Source: Sulfuricella sp035530375 (GTDB taxonomy: Bacteria > Pseudomonadota > Gammaproteobacteria > Burkholderiales > Sulfuricellaceae). Taken from it: a stretch of DNA of 64,000 nt. Position numbers and translations under genes: made by a program. Below, in pieces: positions 45,544 to 53,842 of this stretch. Numbering within the stretch: the first letter of the stretch is position 1; each line of letters starts with the position of its first letter. The notes below the pieces were generated by a model. The model was not told where the DNA came from and did no database searches. It saw only the letters and a program-made list of their open reading frames with translations. The DNA is taken from NCBI GenBank assembly GCA_035530375.1, contig DATKUY010000045.1:1-64000 (forward strand). Reading direction: 5' to 3'.

Positions 45544-46950
45544 TCATCGTTTGCATAACTCGGCAGCAAGCTCTTTGACGACGGCTGTCCAGCCACCTTC
45601 CGGCGGTTGACGGAACAGCCTGACAACCTGCGGATACCAAGGGGAATCGGTGCACCGATCGAGCCAGCGCCAGTCGGGGATGAAGTCGGGGATGAGCACC
45701 CAGCAAGGCAGTGCGAGTGCGCCGGCAAGATGGGCGGTTGCGGTATCGATACTGATGATGAGATCGAGCTGGGTTGCGATTGCCGCCGTGTCGGCGAAGT
45801 CTTCGATGTCCGGGCCGAGGTCGAGTAGAGGGAAACCGTCCGGGGGATGCTTGGCTTCCTCTTCGCCCGCGCCTTTTTGCAAGCTGACGAATCTGACTCC
45901 AGGAATTTGCGCCAGCGGTGCAAGGGTTTCCAGGCTGGGCAGGGAGCGTTCGTTGTCGTTTTCGTGGAGCGGGTTGCCCTTCCAAACCAGGCCGACACGA
46001 AATCCTGAACGCGGAATTTTCTTCGCCCATTTTTCGATGCGCTCTTGGGGTGCGCGCAGATAGGGGATTTTCTGCGGTATCGAATCGAGCCGGGTGCCAA
46101 GCTGAAAAGGAAGGCTCAGCGGCAGCGTCCAATAATCGTAGTGCCGCTCGGGAAGGGCATCTCGAGTGGAAAGGACCAAATCGGCTCCGGCGAGAGTAGC
46201 GAACAGGGTTTTCAGCGCTGGCGGGCAGGTCAGAGTGATGTGAACGGCCCAGCGCGTTTTCAGAAGCGGGACATAACGGCAGAACTGGATGGCGTCGCCG
46301 TGGCCGAGTTCGTGGTGGATCAACAGCGCCTTGCCGTCGAGGGGTTCACCTTGCCAGCGCGGGAAGTGGAAATCCGGCAGGCCGTCGTAAACTCTTTTCT
46401 CCAGGCATGTCCATCCTTCCTCGAAATGACCCTGGCGCAGCAATAGGTAGCTCAGGTTGAAACTGGCTCGCCAATAATCCGGATTGCGCCGGAGTGCGGC
46501 GCGGTAGCATCGCTCCGCCTCGTCCTCGCGCTTCAGGCTGGCGAGCAGAACGCCCAGGTTAGACCATGCTGCCGGCGATGCCGGGTCGACGAGGAGAGCG
46601 TGTCGGTAAGCCGTTTCGGCCTCAATAAAGCGGCTCTGGCGCGCCAGCAAGATGCCGAGGTTGGAATGCACCTGCGCGTGGCCGGGATTGAGCAAAATCG
46701 AGCGCCGGTAGCATTGCTCGGCTGGGCCGAATTCATGCAGGTTCTCGTGAACGATACCGAGGTTGGCGTAGGCTTCCGCGCAGTCGGGATCGAACCCGAC
46801 GACTTGGCGGTAGCACTGCGCCGCCTCGTGCCACCGTCCTTCGGCCATCAGGCGATTGCCTTCGCCGAAGCGTTTTTCCGCCGCTGCGGAGTTGTCCGCT
46901 TTCAACTTGAAAATCCCGTTTCGGTTAATTTCATCCTTACCGTACCACAC
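45544..46950 (-). CDS. TPR protein with GT9-like glycosyltransferase domain
   Basis: 468 residues from GTG 46950; TTG 46905, with GGGA upstream, is an alternative and the start is uncertain. Five TPRs (about 25-195; AEAYANLGIVHENLHEFGPA, GHAQVHSNLGILLARQSRFI) precede a region like ADP-heptose/GT9 transferases, with HHELGHGDAIQFCRYVPLL, GLVWKGNPLHENDNERSL and ISIDTATAHLAGALALP. The order matches known bacterial TPR-GT9 fusions of unknown acceptor. Convergent with the ligase cluster; no terminator seen in the gap 45366-45543. Confidence 0.85.
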   Translation of the reverse strand: MWYGKDEINRNGIFKLKADNSAAAEKRFGEGNRLMAEGRWHEAAQCYRQVVGFDPDCAEAYANLGIVHENLHEFGPAEQCYRRSILLNPGHAQVHSNLGILLARQSRFIEAETAYRHALLVDPASPAAWSNLGVLLASLKREDEAERCYRAALRRNPDYWRASFNLSYLLLRQGHFEEGWTCLEKRVYDGLPDFHFPRWQGEPLDGKALLIHHELGHGDAIQFCRYVPLLKTRWAVHITLTCPPALKTLFATLAGADLVLSTRDALPERHYDYWTLPLSLPFQLGTRLDSIPQKIPYLRAPQERIEKWAKKIPRSGFRVGLVWKGNPLHENDNERSLPSLETLAPLAQIPGVRFVSLQKGAGEEEAKHPPDGFPLLDLGPDIEDFADTAAIATQLDLIISIDTATAHLAGALALPCWVLIPDFIPDWRWLDRCTDSPWYPQVVRLFRQPPEGGWTAVVKELAAELCKR

Positions 46951-47033
46951 TTTTTGGACCAGCTTTTTCCACCTTCAAACCTTCGCGACCGCACCCGCAT
47001 TGTTGTATTACAGCATACGGAAGGAGGCGTGTT

Positions 47034-47117
47034 ATGTCCATTGGGTACTCGATCTTCATCGAAACCGGAATGACCGGTTTTGGCTGTGGATTCAACCGGG
47101 CTGAAAAACGGGTTTGA
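47034..47117 (+). CDS. Possible 27-residue small protein
   Basis: ATG at 47034 is preceded by GGAAGGAGG at good spacing and encodes MSIGYSIFIETGMTGFGCGF plus seven residues before a TGA. The ribosome site is stronger than most in this window, but the peptide has no relatives I recognise and the rest of 46951-47226 shows only AT-rich promoter-like sequence for the cytochrome gene. A chance ORF remains possible. Confidence 0.3.
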   Translation: MSIGYSIFIETGMTGFGCGFNRAEKRV

Positions 47118-47226
47118 CGCTGCGGGAGAAAATACGGGGCCGAAAACCGCCTTGCCTTGTCAAACAAGTCGCCAGCATCTATATATCTATAAAGACATTC
47201 ATCCGAAAAGATAAGGAGTCGCCATC

Positions 47227-47724
47227 ATGATCGAATACCGGTTTCCCTCTCCAGTTTTTTTTGCGCTGACGCTTGCCGCATGTGCAACCATGCTGGGCGG
47301 ATGCGGGAAGAAAGAAAGTTCGCCGGCGCCCTCTTCGCCGCCATCCCATATCGCGCAGGTGCCGGCGCCAGTCGCACCCCCTGCCGCACCTGAAGCCGTT
47401 GCGCCAGCCGAAAAGGCGGCAGCAACCATGGCCGGCACTGAAGCGGCGATGAAAAGAAGCGATTGTTTTGCCTGTCACGCGGTGGACAAGAAAATAATCG
47501 GCCCCGCCTACTCATGGGTTGCTTACCGATACAAGGATGACAAGGAGGCGGTCGCCAACCTTTCCGCCAAGATCAAGAATGGCGGCATGGGCAACTGGAA
47601 TGACTATACGGGTGGAGCAGCAATGACGCCCCACCAGCAACTCCCTGCTGACGACATCAAAGCCATGGCGCAGTGGGTGCTGAGTCAGAACCCGGTCGAG
47701 CCGCCAAAGATGGCCGCAAAATAG
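47227..47724 (+). CDS. Monohaem c-type cytochrome lipoprotein
   Basis: 165 residues. A lipoprotein signal with lipobox MLGGC (residues 22-26) is followed by an alanine/proline-rich linker (about 30-70). A class I cytochrome c domain with haem motif CFACH (residues 80-84), AVDKKIIGPAY and the axial methionine in GGAAMTPHQQL completes it. It resembles cytochrome c-551/c5-type electron carriers tethered to a membrane. AAGGAG precedes the ATG. It is followed by two small envelope proteins on the same strand. Confidence 0.9.
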   Translation: MIEYRFPSPVFFALTLAACATMLGGCGKKESSPAPSSPPSHIAQVPAPVAPPAAPEAVAPAEKAAATMAGTEAAMKRSDCFACHAVDKKIIGPAYSWVAYRYKDDKEAVANLSAKIKNGGMGNWNDYTGGAAMTPHQQLPADDIKAMAQWVLSQNPVEPPKMAAK

Positions 47725-47864
47725 TTCCGGTTTCGTTTGGCGTTCCGGATTGCTTGCGGGCAGGCTCTTCCGGTGGATATTTACTAATGTGCTATAAATA
47801 AAATTATCCGAATCGGGCTGAGGTGTCGCTTCGCGACTTCCTCATTAACGAAAAGGGGATTGCC

Positions 47865-48209
47865 ATGCGTATCTCATTTATTTATCCCATTTTCGGCGCC
47901 ATGCTGCTCGCCTGCGCACAAATTAGTCTTGCCGGGGATGCCTCCGTCAAGATCACTTCCCCTGCCGACGGCGCACAGCTGGACGCCATGGCGCAGAACA
48001 AGATTGTTTACGAAGCCATGCCTGGCCCCAGGGGCGACCATGTCCATCTTTACGTGGATAACAAGGAAGCCGCCATTCTGCGCCAGCTCAAAGGCAGCCA
48101 CACACTGGAAACGCTCACGCCGGGCAAACATGACATCTGCGTCAAGGTCGTGGACAAGGGACATACGCCTATCGGCGTGGAGCGCTGCATCAAGGTGATG
48201 GTCAAGTAA
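47865..48209 (+). CDS. Small exported Ig-like protein
   Basis: 114 residues from ATG 47865. Signal peptide MRISFIYPIFGAMLLACAQI...LAG (a cysteine in the h-region is not a clear lipobox). The mature domain ASVKITSPADGAQLDAMAQN, RGDHVHLYVDNKEAAILRQL and LTPGKHDICVKVVD looks like an Ig-like/DUF4399-type periplasmic fold. Two histidines (DHVHLYVD) could bind metal. Function unknown. It sits between a cytochrome and a small membrane protein. Confidence 0.75.
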   Translation: MRISFIYPIFGAMLLACAQISLAGDASVKITSPADGAQLDAMAQNKIVYEAMPGPRGDHVHLYVDNKEAAILRQLKGSHTLETLTPGKHDICVKVVDKGHTPIGVERCIKVMVK

Positions 48210-48248
48210 CGGCGCGGCGCGTCAAGGCAGTAGCCAATCAGCCTCATC

Positions 48249-48662
48249 ATGGACAGTCAAAACCTAGCTTACGCACTCATTCAGGTAGCTCACAATTTTG
48301 GCGCCGCTGCGGTCGTCGGCAGCGCAGTTTTCGCATTATGGCTAAAGCCTTGGCAATCCGGGCTGCAAAAACCGCTGGCATGGGTAATTTTGGCTGGATG
48401 GGCCACACAAGCCGCAAGCGGCGGGGCCTTCGGCGCCGTCAGTTGGCTTTATTACGGACAATTCCCCGATATCCATGGCATCGCAATAGCGGCGCTGGTA
48501 ATCAAGATGGCATGCGCCGCGACGGGTTTTATCCTTGCTGCCGTGTATCTCTATAGCGGCGTCGCCTGGAGCGAGCGGGCGCACCAAGCCATTTGGCGCA
48601 CGCTCGCGGCTCTCGCCGCGACGGCATTGACCGCGGCCGCTTTCCTGCGCTGGTTTTCCTGA
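48249..48662 (+). CDS. Four-helix membrane protein
   Basis: 137 residues with four hydrophobic segments at about 12-31, 43-61, 76-100 and 112-134. The pattern resembles CopD-like or DUF-type inner-membrane proteins with a histidine at the start of helix 1 (VAHNFGAAAVVGSAVFALWL). That histidine and others could coordinate haem or copper, but this is only a guess. No clear ribosome site before ATG 48249. Confidence 0.7.
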   Translation: MDSQNLAYALIQVAHNFGAAAVVGSAVFALWLKPWQSGLQKPLAWVILAGWATQAASGGAFGAVSWLYYGQFPDIHGIAIAALVIKMACAATGFILAAVYLYSGVAWSERAHQAIWRTLAALAATALTAAAFLRWFS

Positions 48663-48813
48663 GAGGAGGATCTATATTGTTAGTGTTGTTGCTCAATGCA
48701 CCGGAAGCACAGGTCTATTTCCCGCATGGGCCATCCTTAATGGTCTCCCCGAATTTTTCGTTTGTTCCGGTGGATTCCAGGGCAGGCCATTAACTCAATT
48801 GGAGTGCACGGCA

Positions 48814-49425
48814 ATGAAAATCCTGATTGTCTATTACTCGATGTATGGCCACATCCATCAAATGGCCAAGGCGGTTGCTGAAGGCGCGCAGAGCGTGGAC
48901 GGGTGCACAGTAGAACTGCGCCGGGTTCCGGAGACCCTGCCAGGCGAAGTGCTGGAAAAAATGGGGGCCGTCGAGGCGCAAAAAGGGTTTGCGCATGTGC
49001 CGGTGTGTACCGTGGAGGAGCTTGGGCAAGCGGATGCGCTGATCTTCGGCACGCCGACGCGGTTCGGCAACATGTGCGGGCAAATGCGTCAGTTCCTCGA
49101 TGCAACCGGCACGCTTTGGCTATCCGGGGCCTTGGTCGGCAAGGTCGGCAGCGTGTTTGCCAGTTCAGCGACGCAGCATGGCGGCCAGGAATCGACCATA
49201 CTCAGTTTTCATACTACCTTGCTGCACTTGGGAATGGTTATCGTGGGGCTGCCATACTCATTTCAGGGGCAGATGCGCATCGATGAGATCTCGGGCGCTT
49301 CTCCATATGGTGCTTCGACGATTGCCGGCGGCAAAGGCGAGCGCATGCCCAGCGCGAACGAGCTGGATGCGGCGCGCTTCCAGGGCAGACACGTGGCGAC
49401 CATTGCAGCCAAATTGACCGCCTAG
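48814..49425 (+). CDS. wrbA: NAD(P)H:quinone oxidoreductase WrbA-like
   Basis: 203 residues from ATG 48814. The flavodoxin-fold motif MKILIVYYSMYGHIHQMAKA binds FMN phosphate, FGTPTRFGNMCGQMRQFLD is the flavin-loop motif, and SSATQHGGQESTILSFHTTL and LGMVIVGLPYS are WrbA landmarks. WrbA two-electron reduces quinones, avoiding semiquinone radicals. Soluble tetramer expected. GGAG lies upstream. The gene is unlinked to neighbours by spacing. Confidence 0.93.
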   Translation: MKILIVYYSMYGHIHQMAKAVAEGAQSVDGCTVELRRVPETLPGEVLEKMGAVEAQKGFAHVPVCTVEELGQADALIFGTPTRFGNMCGQMRQFLDATGTLWLSGALVGKVGSVFASSATQHGGQESTILSFHTTLLHLGMVIVGLPYSFQGQMRIDEISGASPYGASTIAGGKGERMPSANELDAARFQGRHVATIAAKLTA

Positions 49426-49622
49426 CCCGGATATTTCATCACGCTCTCCAGAAACGCGGGCTGACTGGCGCGGCGTGTAGCCGAACCAATTCAGTGGTCA
49501 GGTTCTTCGCAGTATGCCGGCGTCGGCAGCATGTTATTCCACAAGGCCTGTGCCGGGCTTCATTTATTCATGCATTCGCTTTGGTTGCCTACGACAGCAA
49601 CGCCCGATCTGCCATCTGCTAT

Positions 49623-49657
49623 ATTTATTCTAAAGACTTAATTTATTCTAAAGACTT
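49623..49657. promoter_or_regulatory. Tandem 17-base direct repeat upstream of the encapsulin operon
   Basis: ATTTATTCTAAAGACTT occurs at 49623-49639 and again at 49641-49657, 31 bases before the EncFtn ATG (AGGAG ribosome site). Spacing of 18 bases puts both copies on a similar DNA face, consistent with a dimer operator. A promoter -10 (TATTCT) may lie inside a copy. No match to a canonical Fur box was seen. Confidence 0.5.
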
Positions 49658-49687
49658 CAACAACAGACCCGATGAGGAGCCAATACC

Positions 49688-50068
49688 ATGGCACACGAAG
49701 GTTTACATGAAAACGAGGCCAAGCTCGCCATAATGACCGTTGATTCCCACCGCGCCATCCTTTCCCTGATGGAGGAATTGGAGGCGGTGGACTGGTATCA
49801 CCAGCGGGCCGATGCCTGCACCGATGCCGAACTGCGCGAAATCCTGCTGCACAATATGCATGAAGAAATGGAACATGCCGCCATGCTTCTGGAATGGCTG
49901 CGCCGCAGCACACCCAGGCTGGACGAAATCCTGCGCACCTACCTGTTCAGCCAGGGCAATATCACCCAGGCGGAAAAAAAAGCCACCGGCAAGGATGTCG
50001 GCGGTGGCGCGCCTCAGGCGGCTGCATCGAAACCGCGCTTGACGGTCGGTTCCCTGAAAGGAGATTGA
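49688..50068 (+). CDS. Encapsulated ferritin-like protein (EncFtn)
   Basis: 126 residues. A short two-helix ferritin fold has ELEAVDWYHQRADAC and NMHEEMEHAAMLLEWLRR; Glu30, Glu60 and His63 line up with the ferroxidase ligands known for Rhodospirillum EncFtn. The tail TVGSLKGD is an encapsulin-targeting peptide. EncFtn forms an annular decamer that oxidises Fe2+ but cannot store it alone; the encapsulin shell encoded two bases downstream provides the store. AGGAG precedes the ATG. Confidence 0.95.
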   Translation: MAHEGLHENEAKLAIMTVDSHRAILSLMEELEAVDWYHQRADACTDAELREILLHNMHEEMEHAAMLLEWLRRSTPRLDEILRTYLFSQGNITQAEKKATGKDVGGGAPQAAASKPRLTVGSLKGD

Positions 50069-50069
50069 A

Positions 50070-50888
50070 ATGAATACATCCAGCATCCCTTTTGACGCCG
50101 CGATTCTGTCCCGCATGGAGGAAATGGCGGTGGCCGAGGTGAAAAAAACCCTGACGGCGCGCCGCTTCCTCACGGTGGACGGCCCGTTCGGCCTGGGATA
50201 TGTCGCCGCCCCGCTAGGCGATGACGACCAGAGGCAGCATGCTTCCCATGGCGCCACCACCATCATCTCGCGCACCATCCCGGTTCCCCTGATTTTCCGC
50301 CATTTCACCATGAGCCGGCGCCGCGTTGCCGCGCACCTGGATCTGGGACAGCCGCTGGATCTCAGCCAGCTCGGCCATGCAGCCATGGAAGTGGCCGCCC
50401 GCGAGGAGGCGCTGATTTACCTGGGCGACCCCGAGTTCGGGCTGGCCGGCCTGTGCACCGTCGAGGGCCGCAACCATCTGGAAGGCGGCGACTGGATGGA
50501 CGTGGAGCAGGTGCTGCGCGATGTCCTGGCCGCCGTCACCCTGCTGGACAATGCACGCTTCCATGGCCCCTATGCGCTGGCGCTGGCGCCACGGCTTTAC
50601 AACAACCTTTTCCGGCGCTACCCGGAGGGCTCCGACCTGCTGCAGATCGATCACTTGAAGGGCTTATGCACCAACGGCATTTATAAAACCGATATTCAGG
50701 GCGCGGTGCTGGTCGCGCCGGAGGCCGGCATACTGCTGATCGGAGAAGATCTGACGGTGGATTACACATTCCCCGATTCCGCCCATTTCAACTTCGCTCT
50801 TCGGGAATCGCTGGTGCTGCGCATCGACGCGCCCAAGGCGATCTGCACCATCAGCCCCAAGACATCCGCCCCGCGTACCAAGAAGTAA
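50070..50888 (+). CDS. Encapsulin shell protein
   Basis: 272 residues. HK97-like fold of the Linocin M18/CFP29 family 1 encapsulins: SSIPFDAAILSRMEEMAVAE, TARRFLTVDGPFGLGYVAAP, then LEGGDWMDVEQVLRDVLAAV and the C-terminal SLVLRIDAPKAICTI. It assembles a nanocompartment around EncFtn. Its ATG follows the EncFtn stop after one base, so the two are co-translated. Length and motifs are normal for family 1. Confidence 0.96.
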   Translation: MNTSSIPFDAAILSRMEEMAVAEVKKTLTARRFLTVDGPFGLGYVAAPLGDDDQRQHASHGATTIISRTIPVPLIFRHFTMSRRRVAAHLDLGQPLDLSQLGHAAMEVAAREEALIYLGDPEFGLAGLCTVEGRNHLEGGDWMDVEQVLRDVLAAVTLLDNARFHGPYALALAPRLYNNLFRRYPEGSDLLQIDHLKGLCTNGIYKTDIQGAVLVAPEAGILLIGEDLTVDYTFPDSAHFNFALRESLVLRIDAPKAICTISPKTSAPRTKK

Positions 50889-50917
50889 GGGCTGCACCAA
50901 CGCCATAGGGAGGTGCC

Positions 50918-52117
50918 ATGACGAAATACGACTATGTGATAGTGGGCGGCGGACTGGCTGGCGCTTCCGCCATCCAGGGAATCCGCGAGCGCAACCCGGG
51001 TGGGAGCATTCTGCTGATCAGCGGTGAGGCACGACTGCCCTATGACAGGCCGCCGCTTTCCAAGAAACTGTGGTTCGGCAGCATGAAGGTCGAAGAAATT
51101 TATCTTCACGACCAGGCTTACTACGACAGCAATGCCGTTGTCCTCTCGCTGGGCGCCAGGGTGGTGAAACTCGACCCGCAAGCGAAAACGCTTGCCGACG
51201 CAAACGGCCGGCAGTACCGCTTCGGCAAGCTGCTGCTCGCCACCGGCGGCGCACCACGGAAACTGCCGATCCCGGGCGGCGATCTCGACGGCATCTGCTA
51301 TTACCGCAGCCTCGATGATTACCTGCAAATCCGGAGCGAAGCGACGACAGGAAAATCCGCGTTGATCGTCGGCGGCGGGTTTATCGGCTCGGAGCTGGCT
51401 GCCGCGCTCAATATCAACCAGATCGACGTTACCATGATCTTCCCAGATTCCTACCTGTGCAGCCGGGTGTTTCCGGATTACCTCGGGCAGGCCGTGCAAC
51501 GCCATTACCAGAAGCGCGGCATCAACGTCCTGGCCGGCGACAAGCCCGTGTCGTTCAGCCGCGACGGCGCCCGGTTCGTCACCGTCACCGTCACCGGCAA
51601 AACCATCGTATCCGATCTGCTGATCGTCGGCGTCGGCATTGCACCCGCCACCGAACTCGCCCAGCAGGCCGGGCTGGAGGTGGGCAACGGCATCGTGGTC
51701 AACGAATACCTCGAAACTTCCAGCCCGGATGTCTATGCCGCCGGCGACAACGCCTTTTTTCCTTATCCGGCACTGGGACAGTCGATGCGCATCGAGCACT
51801 GGGACAATGCCATGATCCAGGGGCAATGGGCTGGACGGAACATGGCCGGCGCCCGCGAGCCGTTCACCTACCAGCCATATTTCTTCTCCGACCTGTTCGA
51901 ATTCGGCTACGAAGCCACCGGCGAGGTGGATTCCCGGCTCGAAACCTTCGCCGACTGGCAGGAGGAAAACCGTACCGGCGTGATCTACTACCTGCGCGAA
52001 GGCCGCGTGCGTGGCGTGATGATGTGCAACGTGTGGGAAAAGATCGAAGCAGCCCGCGCCCTGATCCGCAAGGGGGAAATTGTCACCCCAGAGAGCCTGC
52101 GCGGCACCATCCGTTGA
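50918..52117 (+). CDS. FAD/NAD(P)-binding oxidoreductase linked to encapsulin
   Basis: 399 residues. Two dinucleotide folds: VIVGGGLAGASAIQGIRERN (FAD, N-terminus) and ALIVGGGFIGSELAAALNIN (NAD(P)H, near 150), with PDVYAAGDNAFFPYP closing the FAD site. It resembles the ferredoxin/rubredoxin reductase and AIF-like group. Thirty bases after the encapsulin gene with its own GGGAGG, it likely reduces something in the nanocompartment pathway; an iron-mobilising role is inference. No redox-active CxxC seen. Confidence 0.88.
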   Translation: MTKYDYVIVGGGLAGASAIQGIRERNPGGSILLISGEARLPYDRPPLSKKLWFGSMKVEEIYLHDQAYYDSNAVVLSLGARVVKLDPQAKTLADANGRQYRFGKLLLATGGAPRKLPIPGGDLDGICYYRSLDDYLQIRSEATTGKSALIVGGGFIGSELAAALNINQIDVTMIFPDSYLCSRVFPDYLGQAVQRHYQKRGINVLAGDKPVSFSRDGARFVTVTVTGKTIVSDLLIVGVGIAPATELAQQAGLEVGNGIVVNEYLETSSPDVYAAGDNAFFPYPALGQSMRIEHWDNAMIQGQWAGRNMAGAREPFTYQPYFFSDLFEFGYEATGEVDSRLETFADWQEENRTGVIYYLREGRVRGVMMCNVWEKIEAARALIRKGEIVTPESLRGTIR

Positions 52118-52209
52118 ATTTTCCAGGCCTGGTTGCGCACCGTTACGATTTAAGCATTCCGCACTTTGGCAGGTAGCCAATAAACAATGCAACCAGACAA
52201 AATACCATA

Positions 52210-52237
52210 TTGACTTGGTCAACTATTGCACTATATT
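52210..52237 (+). promoter_or_regulatory. Promoter with palindromic -35 region
   Basis: TTGACT (52210-52215) and TATATT (52232-52237) are spaced by 16 bases. The -35 sits in a small palindrome TTGACttgGTCAA (52210-52222), so a repressor could cover it. It lies 147 bases upstream of the 52384 gene; the intervening sequence contains no ORF. Confidence 0.5.
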
Positions 52238-52383
52238 GTAGTCATAAAGAGGTAGTTATCAATTTATCTTTTCAGATTCAGGGGGCCGATCAAGTTTATC
52301 GAGACCGAGAAATTTCAACATTCTCCGGTTTTTTGCATCGGGCATCCCCCGAACTCTGGGCCAACGGATAAAAGGAGAAAATC

Positions 52384-52800
52384 ATGAAAGCGGTTCATAT
52401 AAATTTTTCAGGCATAGATATGGATTACAGAAAAGCGAGTTCGATCGCATCCACCCTGGCCGATAAAGACAAGGACCTGATCGAACCGATCATGGTTGCC
52501 TGGCATGACAAGAGAACATCGCGGATGTCTCCGGTAGTTGAAGGTGGCGATGTCAACACGCGCTGGCACGATTACGGCGCCAGCCATGGCGGCAAGATGG
52601 AGGTCGATATCAATGGCGAATTCGATTTCATCTTCGCCGACGGCAGCGCTTTCGAGTCTTACGAGACCAGCCCTTACATCAACCTGCATGACCAACGCGG
52701 CAACGAGTATCTTTGTCAGATCAATGCGCTACGCGATCCGCGTAACCCGAGCCAGGAAGCCTGTGTGGTCCTGGATGAGTGGACCAGCAAGCTGACCTAG
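52384..52800 (+). CDS. AF1514-like small protein of unknown function
   Basis: 138 residues. Starts MKAVHINFSGIDMDYRKASS; central IEPIMVAWHDKRTSRMSPVV and DINGEFDFIFADGSAFESYE. The pattern resembles the AF1514/DUF5619 group from memory; I am not certain. No signal peptide, no cysteine cluster. AAAAGGAG precedes the ATG. A rho-independent terminator at 52930 probably ends its transcript. Confidence 0.6.
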   Translation: MKAVHINFSGIDMDYRKASSIASTLADKDKDLIEPIMVAWHDKRTSRMSPVVEGGDVNTRWHDYGASHGGKMEVDINGEFDFIFADGSAFESYETSPYINLHDQRGNEYLCQINALRDPRNPSQEACVVLDEWTSKLT

Positions 52801-52929
52801 CCGATTGGCCGCATCGTCAGCACACGCTGTTGTGGGTGTGATCTTAATTAATATGTCGGTGAATTATTGGAAGGCAGGAAGAGGATTTTTCAGGAAGGAC
52901 TGCACGTGGGTGAAGTGGGCAAAGCGTCG

Positions 52930-52965
52930 AAACCGTCCTGATACCTTGAACGGGGCGGTTTTTTT
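52930..52965 (+). terminator. Rho-independent terminator
   Basis: AAACCGTCC (52930-52938) pairs with GGGCGGTTT (52953-52961; one G-U) and a T-run follows to 52965. It is suited to end the 52384 transcript on the plus strand. Confidence 0.65.
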
Positions 52966-52982
52966 GCTCTTCAATGCCGCCT

Positions 52983-53204
52983 TCATTGCGAGCCGCCAGG
53001 TTCCAAAATCTTCGCGGGCTGATTCGTCTTCCAGATTTCCAGGCAGTCCAGGCCACAGAAATGAATGACATAGTCCGCTCCTTCGAAAGTAACGGCCGCG
53101 CTTTCGGGTATGACGACCCGGCAAAACTCGCAGGTCAGCAAATCGCACAGTTCCTCTTCAGAGCAGGTGCGGATGTGTTCGCCTCTTGGGGTAAGGGGAC
53201 TCAT
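52983..53204 (-). CDS. Small cysteine-rich DUF3330-like protein
   Basis: 73 residues from ATG 53204, chosen because AAAGGAGG lies eight bases upstream; the longer frame to 53267 lacks this. The motif CEFCRVVIPESAAVTFEGAD followed by YVIHFCGLDCLEIW matches the DUF3330 metal-binding pattern from memory. Four cysteines probably bind zinc. Function unknown. Faces convergently towards the terminator at 52930. Confidence 0.75.
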   Translation of the reverse strand: MSPLTPRGEHIRTCSEEELCDLLTCEFCRVVIPESAAVTFEGADYVIHFCGLDCLEIWKTNQPAKILEPGGSQ

Positions 53205-53489
53205 GATCTCAACCTCCTTTTTTCTGAATTCGGCCTCATGCTCCATATTTTGTATTTTAGCCGACATGTACTAAAAATAAATCGACGTCATTATCGGATG
53301 GGATAATACGTTCGGTTTCATTGCCCGGAATGGTTTCTCGAAGTTCCAGACATATGGGAATAAATGGCCATTGATTTCGAAACATCCATTGACCTTATGA
53401 AAACCATCCGGCTGTCAGGCCTGGCCAGCCGGAGCGGGGCGTATGGATACCGAAGCAGAAGGTTCGCGACGACATGTTTGATGACCGGG

Positions 53490-53831
53490 TCAAAGCCTGA
53501 AAAGGCTATCCACCTTGGCAGCGCAGATGAAATCGTTTTCCGACAGCCCGCCTATGGCATGGGTGGAATAGCGCATATGGCACTGGTTGAAACCCACTTC
53601 CAGGTCGGGATGGTGGTCTTCGCGATGGGAAATCCAGGCGGTGGCATTCACGAAAGCGATAGTGTCGTGGTAATTCTTGAAGCGATATGTTTTGAAGATT
53701 TCCTGGTTGCCCTGTTCCCAGCCATCTAATTCCTTCAACAACCGGTCGATTTCCGCCTGCGCAAGCGGGGGCATGCCGCCCTCGCAAGGCTTGCAGGTTT
53801 TGGTGGCCAAGTCGCATGTCGGGGTGTCCAT
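53490..53831 (-). CDS. phhB: 4a-hydroxytetrahydrobiopterin dehydratase
   Basis: 113 residues. The catalytic block EDHHPDLEVGFNQCHMRYST holds the histidine pair of pterin-4a-carbinolamine dehydratase (PCD/DCoH); the remaining fold KTYRFKNYHDTIAFVNATAW is complete. In bacteria it recycles the pterin cofactor of phenylalanine hydroxylase or serves molybdopterin-related pathways. No phhA is seen. GGAGACAC precedes the ATG. Confidence 0.92.
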   Translation of the reverse strand: MDTPTCDLATKTCKPCEGGMPPLAQAEIDRLLKELDGWEQGNQEIFKTYRFKNYHDTIAFVNATAWISHREDHHPDLEVGFNQCHMRYSTHAIGGLSENDFICAAKVDSLFRL

Positions 53832-53842
53832 GATCGTGTCTC

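Noticed and set aside
49623..49657. CRISPR-like repeats
   Set aside because: Only two direct copies separated by one base; no spacer of CRISPR size and no cas genes.
50762..52222. 486-codon minus-strand open frame opposite the flavin reductase
   Set aside because: The plus frame has two Rossmann motifs; the minus frame shows no domain.
52805..53068. 87-codon plus-strand ORF after the AF1514-like gene
   Set aside because: It runs through a rho-independent terminator and overlaps the minus-strand DUF3330-like gene, which has a much better ribosome site.
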